DNA from: Halopseudomonas pelagia CL-AP6
GTDB taxonomy: Bacteria > Pseudomonadota > Gammaproteobacteria > Pseudomonadales > Pseudomonadaceae
Assembly: GCF_000410875.1 (NCBI RefSeq)
Contig: NZ_AROI01000006.1
Span: 62,001 to 126,000, forward strand
DNA: 64,000 bases
Direction: 5' to 3'
Below are positions 8,896 through 17,220 of the stretch, piece after piece. Each line of letters starts with the position of its first letter. Position 1 is the stretch's first letter. Both the position numbers and the translations under genes were made by a program. A model generated the notes under the pieces. That model searched no databases. It was not told where the DNA came from and saw only the letters and a list, made by a program, of their open reading frames with translations.

Positions 8896-9960
8896 CTATA
8901 GGGGGCGCGAGGGCGCCACGTCAAACCCTCCGGCCCGGGCTCGCGCGTTCTGGCGAAAGCTCCGTGGAGTAACGCCTAGCCAGCGTCGGAAGGTGCGGCT
9001 GAAGTTGGTCGGATCGAGATAGCCAAGACGTTCGGCTACAGCTTCAATACTCAGATCGGTTTGTGTGAGCAGCCAGCAAGCAAGGTCACACCGCACGTCA
9101 TCCAGCAAGGTTTGATAACGCACCCCTTCATCGTTTAGATGACGTATGAGTGTACGCGGAGCCATGTGTTCTTCGCGGGCCATCTGCTCAAGTGTAGGGT
9201 AGCCCTCTTGGCAGGCCAGCAAGCGCTGCTTGATGCGCTCGCTCAATGTGCCGCCACGCAGCAGGCGTTGTAACTGATTTTCGCAGTCGCGCAGTGCCAG
9301 CCGTTCGGCTTCCGGGTCGGCCGCCAGACAGGGTGTATTGAGGTAGTCGCTGGGGAGTTCGATGCGCAATGTCCGGCTGTTGAATATGACCGTTCCGGCA
9401 ATCTGTTTGTAATTGTCTGACCAGGGTGCCTCGGGCATCGGCCAGTGCAAAGTGATCTGGTCACGCAAGGGTAGCCCGGTGGCGGTCTCAAGCAAACGTA
9501 GCATCGCGGTTGTAAAATGGCCCAGAAGATATTCGCGCAGGGCCGGCAGAATAAGCTTCTCATCCAATACCAGGGCTGCACGGGTACCGGTGGCGTCTAT
9601 GTTGAATACGGCAATGTTCTGCCGCAGGCCCGAGTAGCGCTGCAGTGTCGCGATGGCCATGCCCACGGTAGGCGCAGCGATGCTGGCGTAGCCGGCAGTA
9701 CCATGAGCAGAAACATCGGTATGTTGGCCCACCTCAATTCCCAGCCAGGGACACTGGCTCAGCTCCAGGGCATGCAGCGCCAGACGATGCATCTGGTCGA
9801 AGCTGAGAAACCGATTGTTGTGATGGAGCAGATCCCAGTTCAAACGTGTATCGGCAATGATCTCCTGTGCAGTAAAACCCTGCCGGCGCAACTCAGCGCA
9901 TATCAGTCGCGCATAGACAGGGTGAACGGAAGGGCTAAGCCATAGTTGTTGGGAGAGCAT
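8896..9960 (-). CDS. AraC family transcriptional regulator, divergent from alkB
   Basis: 354 residues. The N-terminal ~200 residues match the ArabR-type ligand-binding domain seen in OruR/ArgR-like Pseudomonas regulators (motifs HTDVSAHGTAGYA, TLQRYSGLRQNIAVF). The C-terminal ~100 residues are a double helix-turn-helix AraC domain (LEQMAREEHMAPRTLIRHL and IEAVAERLGYLDPTNFSRTF). The ATG at 9960 faces the alkB promoter across 152 bases. The simple inference is that it controls the alkB-rubredoxin operon, perhaps sensing an alkane or oxidation product; AraC regulators beside alkB are known in several hydrocarbon degraders. Direct proof is lacking. Confidence 0.88.
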   Translation of the reverse strand: MLSQQLWLSPSVHPVYARLICAELRRQGFTAQEIIADTRLNWDLLHHNNRFLSFDQMHRLALHALELSQCPWLGIEVGQHTDVSAHGTAGYASIAAPTVGMAIATLQRYSGLRQNIAVFNIDATGTRAALVLDEKLILPALREYLLGHFTTAMLRLLETATGLPLRDQITLHWPMPEAPWSDNYKQIAGTVIFNSRTLRIELPSDYLNTPCLAADPEAERLALRDCENQLQRLLRGGTLSERIKQRLLACQEGYPTLEQMAREEHMAPRTLIRHLNDEGVRYQTLLDDVRCDLACWLLTQTDLSIEAVAERLGYLDPTNFSRTFRRWLGVTPRSFRQNARARAGGFDVAPSRPL

Positions 9961-9984
9961 GTTCTACCGTCTGCGCGGGATGAG

Positions 9985-10093
9985 TTGTCACATTATGACG
10001 ATTTATTGCCCGTTGCAACGGTAGGTTTTCAGCTGAGCCGGGAGCAGTATCGATCAGTAGCTGTTTGTCCAATGACAAAGTACGCATGACAAT
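9985..10093 (+). promoter_or_regulatory. Candidate alkB promoter and AraC-type operator region
   Basis: Two exact copies of ATGACAA (10072-10078 and 10086-10092) lie 14 bases apart, directly upstream of alkB. A related ATGACGA is at 9995-10001, and reverse-oriented TTGTCA and TTGTCC are at 9985-9990 and 10065-10070. TTGTCC with GACAAT at 10088-10093, 17 bases apart, could be a weak activator-dependent -35/-10 pair. The repeat spacing suits an AraC-family dimer, but the assignment is inferred from pattern only. Confidence 0.4.
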
Positions 10094-10112
10094 AATAAGA
10101 GAGTGCTCCCCT

Positions 10113-11321
10113 ATGAATAGCCCTGCCCAAGCCGAGATGCCGGCTTCCGAGTATATTGATCACAAACGCCATCTGTGGCTGTTTTCGCTGTTGGTGCCCT
10201 GCACGGCTCTGGTCGGTCCACTGATGTACATGCTGGTGTCGCCGAAATTGCTTTGGCTGTGGTTGCCTACGCTGTTTTCTTACGCGGTGATTCCTGCCCT
10301 CGATGCACTGATCGGCGAGGATCGTAGTAATCCACCCGAGGAAGCAGTGCCGGGGCTTGAGGCGGATCCTTACTATCGCTACGTGACTTACGCGCTGGTG
10401 CCGATTTTGTGGCTCAGTTTTCTGGTCAGTGTGATTTTTCTGGGCACGCACGAGTTGCCCTGGCATGGCGTGTTGGCCGTAGTGCTGGCTGCCGGCGGCA
10501 CCTTGGGTTACGGATTGAACCTCGGCCATGAAATGGGCCACAAAAAAACCGGGTTGGAGCGCTGGCTGGCGAAGATTACCCTGGCCTTGGGCTTCTATGG
10601 GCATTTTTTTGTAGAGCACAACCGCGGCCATCATCGCGACGTGGCAACGCCGGTCGACCCCGCCTCATCGCGGATGGGAGAGAGCCTCTATCGCTTCGTG
10701 TTCCGGGAAATGCCAGGGGCTTTTTTCCGTGCCTGGGACCTTGAGGCGGAACGCCTGGATCGCTGCGGGAAGTCAGTGTGGAGCCTGGACAATGAAATCA
10801 TCCAACCGGCGCTGATCAGTATTGCGCTTTACGGTACTTTGATTGCTTTTCTGGGGGTGGGCATGCTGCCGATCTTGTTGTTGATTGCGTTTTGGGGGGC
10901 TTTCCAGCTGACTCAGGCCAACTACATCGAGCACTATGGATTGCTGCGTAAGCCGTTGCCGAATGGGCGTTACGAGCGCTGCCAGCCTTGGCACTCCTGG
11001 AACAGCAATCATCTGTTCTCCAACTGGGCATTGTTCCATCTCCAGCGTCATTCCGATCATCACGCGCATCCGACCCGGCGCTATCAGTCGCTGCGGGATT
11101 TCCCCAATCTCCCAAGGTTACCCAGTGGCTACTTTGGTATGTATTTGATCGCCTACGTTCCGCCGCTCTGGTTCAAAATAATGAATCAACGCCTGCTGGC
11201 AGCAGTTGATCGCGATCCGAGCAGAATCAATTTTGAGCCAGCCAAGCGTGACAGACTCATACGTCAGTATGGGCTTGCTGAGTCCGGGATGCGTCAGTCG
11301 GCAGAGGAGGTGGCAGCGTGA
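10113..11321 (+). CDS. alkB: Alkane 1-monooxygenase (AlkB, membrane non-heme di-iron)
   Basis: 402 residues from the ATG at 10113; AAGAGAG lies about 9 bases upstream. The enzyme hydroxylates the terminal carbon of n-alkanes in the inner membrane using O2 and electrons from rubredoxin. All histidine boxes are present: HEMGHKK (near residue 149), HNRGHHRDVATPVDPASSRM (near 180) and LQRHSDHHAHPTRRYQ (near 315), plus the AlkB signature NYIEHYGLLR. About six membrane helices occupy the first 150 residues and the 240-270 region. Length and motifs fit medium-chain AlkB rather than xylene monooxygenase or a desaturase. The rubredoxin gene overlaps its stop codon, and an AraC regulator is divergent. 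GC content and codon use do not differ visibly from the neighbours. Confidence 0.96.
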   Translation: MNSPAQAEMPASEYIDHKRHLWLFSLLVPCTALVGPLMYMLVSPKLLWLWLPTLFSYAVIPALDALIGEDRSNPPEEAVPGLEADPYYRYVTYALVPILWLSFLVSVIFLGTHELPWHGVLAVVLAAGGTLGYGLNLGHEMGHKKTGLERWLAKITLALGFYGHFFVEHNRGHHRDVATPVDPASSRMGESLYRFVFREMPGAFFRAWDLEAERLDRCGKSVWSLDNEIIQPALISIALYGTLIAFLGVGMLPILLLIAFWGAFQLTQANYIEHYGLLRKPLPNGRYERCQPWHSWNSNHLFSNWALFHLQRHSDHHAHPTRRYQSLRDFPNLPRLPSGYFGMYLIAYVPPLWFKIMNQRLLAAVDRDPSRINFEPAKRDRLIRQYGLAESGMRQSAEEVAA

Positions 11322-11494
11322 GCCGGTATCGTTGTCCTGAATGCAGCTATGAATATGACGAGGCCGCTGGTGATGTGCATATGGGCTTTGCGCCGGGCAC
11401 GCGCTGGGACAGCGTGCCGGACGATTTTGTCTGTCCGGATTGCGCGATCAGTTATAAGGAGGATTTTACCTGTCGGGACGATGGGGCCGCTTAA
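11318..11494 (+). CDS. Rubredoxin, electron donor to AlkB (AlkG1-like)
   Basis: 58 residues from a GTG that overlaps the alkB stop (GTGA); AGAGGAGG sits 7 bases upstream. Two iron-ligand pairs are visible, CPEC at residues 6-9 and CPDC at 39-42, with the rubredoxin core YEYDEAAGD...GFAPGTRWDSVPDDFVC. It would carry electrons from a rubredoxin reductase to AlkB; no reductase gene is in this window. Both CxxCG glycines are replaced (CPECS, CPDCA) and the region after the second pair has the length of AlkG1-type rubredoxins, as recalled from the Pseudomonas putida AlkG N-terminal domain. Its stop shares bases with that of the opposing transporter gene. Confidence 0.93.
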   Translation: MSRYRCPECSYEYDEAAGDVHMGFAPGTRWDSVPDDFVCPDCAISYKEDFTCRDDGAA

Positions 11495-11501
11495 AGCGGC
11501 C
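11485..11501. terminator. Hairpin spanning the two convergent stop codons
   Basis: GGCCGC (11485-11490) and GCGGCC (11496-11501) flank TTAAA, which contains both stop codons. No T-run follows on either strand, so termination by this hairpin alone is uncertain. Confidence 0.35.
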
Positions 11502-13452
11502 ACACCCATAGGAGCATCGGTATGCTCAGGGAAACGACCAGTAACTCCATGGGCAAACCGAGCCGCCAGTAATCACCGAAACGGAACCCGCCGGGGCCAA
11601 GGATCAGCGTATTGTTCTGATGGCCAATGGGCGTCAGGAAGGCGCAGGATGCACCAATAGCGACCGCCATTAAAAAGCTGTCTGGATTAACGCCCAGCTG
11701 GCTGGAGATGCTCAGCGCGATTGGGCACATCACCGCCGCTGTCGCGGCGTTGTTCATAAAGTCAGACAGCGTCATGGTGATGACCAGCACCAGGGCCAGC
11801 CCGATTACCGCGTTACTCTGCGCGACATTTTCAAGCAGCGTTCTGGCCAATAGATCAGCTGCTCCGGTGTCGGCCATGGCTGCCGCCAACGGCATTAAAG
11901 CCCCGAGTAGCACAATAATCGGCCAGTCCACGGCTTCATAGATGCGCCGCAGCGGGATGACGCTGGTGAGCATGTAGCCAATGACCCCGAGCGTGAAGGC
12001 CAGCGCGGCGGGTAACACGCCGGTGGCTGCAAGCATAATGGAGCCGCCCATGATCGCGACTGCGGTGATCGCTTTGCGCTTGTTAGGGATCAATATGGCG
12101 CGCTGCGCCAACGGGATGCAGCCGTATACGGAGGCAAAGTTGGCAATCGCCTCGGCGCTACCCTGCATCAGTAACACGTCGCCTGCGTTCAGGTTGGTCC
12201 AGCGCAGACGTTTGATCGAGCGATGGCCCTGGCGCGAAATCGCCAGCAGGTTGATGCCAAAACGGGTGCGAATTTGAATGTCGGTCGCGCTCCGGTCTTG
12301 CAGCAGGGAGCCTGGCTGGACGGCAAGCTCCTGAATCACAACCTCTTCGTCGGTGCTGCTGTTGTGTTCTGGTTCTTCGAGCTCGTCGACTTTTTCGTCT
12401 GCGGCCTGATGATCGAGTTTGGCTGGCCGGATCCCAGAACGGCCATCGCTGCTGTCAGATGCTGCGGTTGCGATATTTGAAGGCTGTGCGGCGCTGTCCG
12501 CCTGCTGATCAACCTCGTCTGAACTGTCGCTCTCATTCTCTTCTTTTTTGTTCGGAGAGGTGGGTACAGCCTCTTCCAGCTTCAGTCCAAGGCGGGTCAG
12601 GGTGCCGCCGAGCGCTTCCGGTTCGGCTTCGACCACCAGAATATCTCCGGCCTTGAGAATCCGGCCTGGGAAAGGCGCAGTGACCCGAAAATCATTGCGT
12701 ACCATGCCAACAATTTGAGCATCGCTATCATCCAGCAGTTGCTCGACCTCTCGCAGGGTTTTGCCGGCGACTTTGGCATTCTCTGCAATGCGTACTTCCG
12801 TGAGGTAAGTGCCGGTATCGAAGCTTTCGGCGTCATGTTTGTGCCGGTTGGGCACCAGCCATCGGCCGGCGAGCACAGCAAATATTACGCCCGTCACTGC
12901 CACCGCCAAGCCGACGGGGGAGAAATCGAACATGCTGAAGCCGGATCCGGTTTGCGCCGCGCGGAAGTCGGCAACAATCAAATTGGGTGGGGTGCCGATT
13001 AGGGTTGTCATACCGCCGAGAATGGTGCCAAAAGCCAGCGGCATTAGCACCTTGCCGGGAGCAATGCCCTGGCGTACCGCGACCTGCATGGCAATGGGCA
13101 TCAGCAATGCCATGGCGCCGACATTGTTCATAAATGCCGAGAGGCACGCGCCAAGCAAGGTCAGGACGCCGATACTGACCAAGCTGCCGCCGCGTTTGGG
13201 CAGGACCTTCTGCGCCATGGACTCCACGGCGCCAGTGGTTTGCAGGCCGAAGCTGAGAATCAGCACGGCGGCGACGGTAATGACTGCAGGCTGTGAGAAG
13301 CCGCTGAAGGCCTGATTGCCCTCGATCAGTCCAGCGAAGACGCAGGCCACAAGGGCGATAAGGGCGACTACGTCATGGCGTAGGCGACCCCAGAGAAACA
13401 GGCCAATCGTGGCCCCTAAAATACTGAAGATCAGTGCCTGATCCGTGGTCAT
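11491..13452 (-). CDS. SLC13-family permease with two RCK_C (TrkA-C) domains
   Basis: 653 residues. N-terminal membrane helices (about 1-200) and C-terminal membrane helices (about 460-653) carry the two SLC13/DASS hairpin motifs: MTTLIGTPPNLIVADF near residue 148 and a second copy near FMNNAATAAVMCP. Between them lie two regulatory RCK_C domains (about 215-295 and 385-455), as in the SAC1/YbiR-like group that moves sulfate, dicarboxylates or related anions with sodium. The two RCK_C domains are separated by an unusual ~90-residue acidic, serine-rich linker. The substrate cannot be told from sequence. Its last bases overlap the end of the rubredoxin gene, and it reads toward the alk operon. 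Confidence 0.88.
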   Translation of the reverse strand: MTTDQALIFSILGATIGLFLWGRLRHDVVALIALVACVFAGLIEGNQAFSGFSQPAVITVAAVLILSFGLQTTGAVESMAQKVLPKRGGSLVSIGVLTLLGACLSAFMNNVGAMALLMPIAMQVAVRQGIAPGKVLMPLAFGTILGGMTTLIGTPPNLIVADFRAAQTGSGFSMFDFSPVGLAVAVTGVIFAVLAGRWLVPNRHKHDAESFDTGTYLTEVRIAENAKVAGKTLREVEQLLDDSDAQIVGMVRNDFRVTAPFPGRILKAGDILVVEAEPEALGGTLTRLGLKLEEAVPTSPNKKEENESDSSDEVDQQADSAAQPSNIATAASDSSDGRSGIRPAKLDHQAADEKVDELEEPEHNSSTDEEVVIQELAVQPGSLLQDRSATDIQIRTRFGINLLAISRQGHRSIKRLRWTNLNAGDVLLMQGSAEAIANFASVYGCIPLAQRAILIPNKRKAITAVAIMGGSIMLAATGVLPAALAFTLGVIGYMLTSVIPLRRIYEAVDWPIIVLLGALMPLAAAMADTGAADLLARTLLENVAQSNAVIGLALVLVITMTLSDFMNNAATAAVMCPIALSISSQLGVNPDSFLMAVAIGASCAFLTPIGHQNNTLILGPGGFRFGDYWRLGLPMELLVVSLSIPMLLWVWPL

Positions 13453-13491
13453 AGCGCATTCCAGAGCAAAGGCAACGTAAGAGTATGAATG

Positions 13492-14877
13492 TCAGAGCAG
13501 GCGTATTTTGAATCGTCGCCCCTTGATCTTGCCCTGCTCCAGTTTTTGCTGGGCAATAGGCGCAAGATCACGACGGATAGCGACCAACGCTTGATAGTCG
13601 GTAATACTGATCTTGCCTATGGCGTCAGCCGGCAAACCCGCCTCACCGGTCAGAGCTCCGAGCAGATCGCCTGGACGCACCTTGTCCTTGCGTCCGCCAG
13701 CAACGGCGACCGTGCGCATCGGCGCAATCAGAGGTTGCTCCAGGGTGGCTGGCAGGCTATTCAGATCACACCAGGCCAATGGAGTTCCCTGGGCTGCTTC
13801 GATACTGCTGGCGCGTCCACCCTCGGCAGGGGCCACCAGGCTCAGGGCCAGTCCAGGCTCGCCGGCTCGACCGCTACGGCCGATCCGGTGAGTGTGCAGC
13901 GCCGGGTCAGGCGACAGCTCGACGTTGATCACCGCGGCCACACCGGCTACATCAATACCCCGAGCGGCAACATCCGTTGCTACCAGTACGCTGCAGCTCT
14001 GGTTGGCGAACAGCGCAAGTACTTCATCACGCTCGCGCTGTTCCATATCACCATGCAGGGTCAGGGCGCTGATCTTGTTGGCCTGCAGGTGCTGAAGCAG
14101 GTCCTGGCACTGCTGGCGCGTGTGGCAAAAGGCGATACAGGGTTGCGGCCGCTCAGCGGCAAGCAGACGCACCACCGCTTGCAGCCGCTCGGCGGGGGTT
14201 ATCTCGTAAAACCGTTGTTCTATCGGATTCTGTGGTTCGGTTTCTTCAATGCTGACACGCTCGGGTGCCTGCAGAAAACGGCCAGCCAGGCTATCGATCG
14301 ATGCTGGGTAGGTGGCGGAAAACAGCAGCGTCTGCCGGCGTTTGGGGGCGAGGCTGATGATCTCGGCGATGCTGTCGTAAAATCCCATGTCCAGCATACG
14401 GTCGGCCTCATCCAGCACCAGACAATTGAGCCCGCTCAGTTCCAGCGTACCCCGGTCCAGATGGTCCTTGATCCGCCCCGGGGTGCCGACGATGACATGT
14501 GCACCCTGCTCCAGTGAGGCCGCTTGCGGGCCAAAAGGTGTGCCGCCGCACAAGGTGATGATCTTGATATTCGGCAGGCCGCGGGCCAGCGTGCGCAATG
14601 TGCTGGCAGACTGGGCGGCGAGTTCGCGAGTTGGGCTTAATACCAGCGCCTGACAGCCGAAAAAGGCGGGATTAAGCGGGGTCAGCAGGCCTATGCCAAA
14701 CGCCGCGGTCTTACCGCTGCCGGTGCGCGACTGAGCGATCAGATCCTTGCCCGCGAGAATGACCGGCAAGGCTTGAGCCTGAATCGGTGTCATCTGGGTG
14801 AAGCCCAGGTGTTCAAGGGTGTCGAGAAGCGCCTTGGGCAAGGCCAGACTGGAAAAAGAAGTTGGATTCACGCACAT
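13492..14877 (-). CDS. dbpA: ATP-dependent RNA helicase DbpA
   Basis: 461 residues from the ATG at 14877 (AGCAGG upstream); an upstream start at 14925 adds a non-conserved tail. All DEAD-box motifs are present: Q motif GFTQMTPIQAQ, Walker A AQSRTGSGKT, PTRELA, DEAD (LDEADRMLDMGF), SAT, ATDVAARGIDV and HRIGRSGRAG. The C-terminal ~75 residues form the DbpA RNA-binding domain (GDLLGALTGEAGLPADAIGKI), which in E. coli binds hairpin 92 of 23S rRNA. It acts in 50S ribosome assembly. Length fits E. coli DbpA (457). Confidence 0.95.
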   Translation of the reverse strand: MCVNPTSFSSLALPKALLDTLEHLGFTQMTPIQAQALPVILAGKDLIAQSRTGSGKTAAFGIGLLTPLNPAFFGCQALVLSPTRELAAQSASTLRTLARGLPNIKIITLCGGTPFGPQAASLEQGAHVIVGTPGRIKDHLDRGTLELSGLNCLVLDEADRMLDMGFYDSIAEIISLAPKRRQTLLFSATYPASIDSLAGRFLQAPERVSIEETEPQNPIEQRFYEITPAERLQAVVRLLAAERPQPCIAFCHTRQQCQDLLQHLQANKISALTLHGDMEQRERDEVLALFANQSCSVLVATDVAARGIDVAGVAAVINVELSPDPALHTHRIGRSGRAGEPGLALSLVAPAEGGRASSIEAAQGTPLAWCDLNSLPATLEQPLIAPMRTVAVAGGRKDKVRPGDLLGALTGEAGLPADAIGKISITDYQALVAIRRDLAPIAQQKLEQGKIKGRRFKIRLL

Positions 14878-14982
14878 AACCTGCTGGTGGGAGGGCAGAC
14901 AGTGTATCAGAGCGAACCAGTTCAATCCGTGAGCATATCAGCCTGAATTCAAGTCTGCCGCGCGAAGCTGTGTCCGGTCTAG

Positions 14983-15939
14983 TCAGTCGCCGGCCTGAGT
15001 ACTGCAGTTTCGACCCTTTTCCTTGGATTGGTAGAGCGCTTTGTCGGCAGACTCTATCAGCTCCTGGTGCGAGGTCATGGAATCATCCAGTTCGGCGATG
15101 CCGAGGCTGATGGTGACGCTGAGCACCTCGTCCATATGCTCGATAGTCAGCCTCTCAATAGCGCTGCGTAACCGCTCGGCGAATTGCGCAGCGCCTTCAA
15201 TCGGGGTGTCCGGCAGCAATACCACGAATTCTTCGCCGCCATAGCGGCCAGCAAAATCGGTCTCACGGGCGAACAATTTGCTTAGCCGCGCGACCTCGCG
15301 GATGACCTCATCACCCAATTGATGGCCATAGGTATCATTGAAGCGTTTGAAGTGGTCGATATCAAACATCACCAGGCTGGCTGGGCTCTGGTAGCGTACA
15401 TGGCGGGCGAATTCACGCTCCAGGCACTCCTCCCAGTAACGCCGATTAAGCAGTCCGGTGAGCCCGTCACGCAATGCCAGTTCCCGCAGTTGGGTATTTG
15501 CTGACTCGAGCTGGCGTTTGTTGATGGCGACCCCCGTTACATCGTAGATAATCAGGCACACATGGTCCGTAATGCTGCTGGTGCTGCGCAGTGGCAGGAT
15601 GGTGACGTTCTGGTACATCTCGTCAGCCAGCCCGGTAATCGGTTGATAGCTTTTGAAGTGCACCAGGTTGGGTCTTTGCTCCCAGATGGTGAATGCCCGG
15701 GTGCCAAGCATGACGGCAGTCTCGACCTTTTTCTTGAACCAGTTGGGTTCGATTTCCGGAAACAGTTCAAACAGGGATTTGCGCGCCGCTTCGTCCGAAC
15801 CTACCCCGGAATGGTTTTCCATGAAGCTGTTCCACACGTCGATTCGGTAATCGCGGTCCATGACCACTACGCCGACATCAATGCTCTGGACAATATCCAG
15901 TAACCAGTGAAGTTCATTGATATCAAACTGAGCAGACAT
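14983..15939 (-). CDS. PAS-GGDEF diguanylate cyclase
   Basis: 318 residues from the ATG at 15939, which has AGGA 10 bases upstream; a TTG at 15963 overlapping the preceding stop is less likely. No membrane segment is seen, so it is cytosolic. An N-terminal PAS domain (about 10-130, MDRDYRIDVWNSFMENHSGV) is followed by a short coiled coil and a GGDEF domain (about 150-315). The active-site motif is GGEEF near residue 233 and the I-site is RETD. It follows the receiver-CheC gene by 20 bases, so the two likely form a two-gene signalling operon. Confidence 0.88.
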   Translation of the reverse strand: MSAQFDINELHWLLDIVQSIDVGVVVMDRDYRIDVWNSFMENHSGVGSDEAARKSLFELFPEIEPNWFKKKVETAVMLGTRAFTIWEQRPNLVHFKSYQPITGLADEMYQNVTILPLRSTSSITDHVCLIIYDVTGVAINKRQLESANTQLRELALRDGLTGLLNRRYWEECLEREFARHVRYQSPASLVMFDIDHFKRFNDTYGHQLGDEVIREVARLSKLFARETDFAGRYGGEEFVVLLPDTPIEGAAQFAERLRSAIERLTIEHMDEVLSVTISLGIAELDDSMTSHQELIESADKALYQSKEKGRNCSTQAGD

Positions 15940-15959
15940 GGCAGGGGTCCTATGGGGGG

Positions 15960-16964
15960 TCAATCGATCATAAAGTCGAGTTTTTCGCGTAACCGGGGCA
16001 CAGAGTCCTCGGTGAAGAGCAGCAGCAGGTCGAAGTGAATATCCATGTCTTCCAGGCTGTAACTGATCTCAACTGCCAGCGTTCGCTTCCAGCGGCGCTG
16101 GTTGATGCGTATAAGATCTTCGATCGGGCAGTGTTGGCCAAGTACCAGCGGGTGACCTTGTGACAGATTGATATTGAGTTGTTCAGACAGGCCGTTGAGG
16201 CAGGCGCCGATAATGATGCTGGCCAGATCCAGAAGCATTTCCAGCTTGGCCGACTCGTCCTCCTGCGTATTCAGCAGTTTGGCAACGTCGTTAATCTCGG
16301 CATCGTGGAATACCAGCAGCGCTTCGCCAGCCACTCCGCCACCGATATAGCCCTGACAAATGGCTGACAGGCGCTCACCGCGCTGGGCGTCAGCCAGGGC
16401 CATGTGTAGCTCGCCCACCTCGAGAATATTGACATTGGGTATGGGTAGCTGGATAAACACCCCCAGCACGCGGCCGAGCAATTCGGCAGCACGACCCATG
16501 GCGATGTTGGTGATTTCACGGAAGGCATCGCGGAAGGATACATTGGGCAAGTCGGAAAACGCCGCAGTGGGCGCAATCGGCGTGCTATTCAGCGGGATGT
16601 CGATGCCCAGCGCGTTCAGCGCCTCTGCCAACTGCATAGGGTCAGCAGGCTTCTTGATGAAAGCCTTGGCGCCGAGCGCCTTGGCCCGACGCACGGCTTC
16701 TTCCTGAACGTCCCCTGAGACCACGATAACGTCTGCCTGCAAACCTTCTTCGCGGAGTTTCGCGAGCACGCCGAAGCCGTCCAGTTCGGGCATGGTCAGA
16801 TCCAGCAGTACTATCTGTCCCAGCCCTTGGCGCATAGCTTCCAGGCCTTCCAGTCCGTTGGTAGCCTGGGAAACCTGAAACGGCCAGTTAGATGGAAGTG
16901 CGCGGATTAGTTGCTTGCGGGCCATGTTGGAATCGTCGCACACCAGCAAGGGTATTGTGCTCAC
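15960..16964 (-). CDS. Response regulator with C-terminal CheC-like phosphatase domain
   Basis: 334 residues from the GTG at 16964 (AAGGA 8-10 bases upstream); the TTG at 17012 has no such site. Residues 1-120 are a receiver domain with the acidic pair CDD, the phospho-acceptor in VLLDLTMPELDG and lysine in IKKPAD. Residues ~150-330 resemble CheC/CheX phosphatases: the first active-site pair reads REITNIAMG, close to the family ExxN motif, but the second (LDLASIIIGACLNGLS) has D and S instead of E and N. It may therefore be a one-site phosphatase or a phospho-sensing scaffold. It is transcribed with the PAS-diguanylate cyclase that follows. Confidence 0.82.
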   Translation of the reverse strand: MSTIPLLVCDDSNMARKQLIRALPSNWPFQVSQATNGLEGLEAMRQGLGQIVLLDLTMPELDGFGVLAKLREEGLQADVIVVSGDVQEEAVRRAKALGAKAFIKKPADPMQLAEALNALGIDIPLNSTPIAPTAAFSDLPNVSFRDAFREITNIAMGRAAELLGRVLGVFIQLPIPNVNILEVGELHMALADAQRGERLSAICQGYIGGGVAGEALLVFHDAEINDVAKLLNTQEDESAKLEMLLDLASIIIGACLNGLSEQLNINLSQGHPLVLGQHCPIEDLIRINQRRWKRTLAVEISYSLEDMDIHFDLLLLFTEDSVPRLREKLDFMID

Positions 16965-17220
16965 ATCCGCTATCCTTGTTGCCTTAAGACAAAATGTCTT
17001 GTTTCGAGTCAATGAAAGGAGATACTTAAAGTAGGAGGCATTTGGCCATATTCTTTAAGCATGCACATTTATTGGCCAGTTGAGAAGCTATTATGCGCAC
17101 ATACTGCGTTTATTTACTGTGATCTAAAGCAAAGGCCGAATATTATTCAGGGCTGCACTCATGCTTCAATGGGTGCGACACACTGTTGCACAAATAACGA
17201 TAAAGCGATGGAGGCTGTCG

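Noticed and set aside
13489-14517. 342-codon open frame antisense to dbpA
   Set aside because: Shadow of the helicase gene, whose DEAD-box motifs are intact; the antisense protein has no domain.
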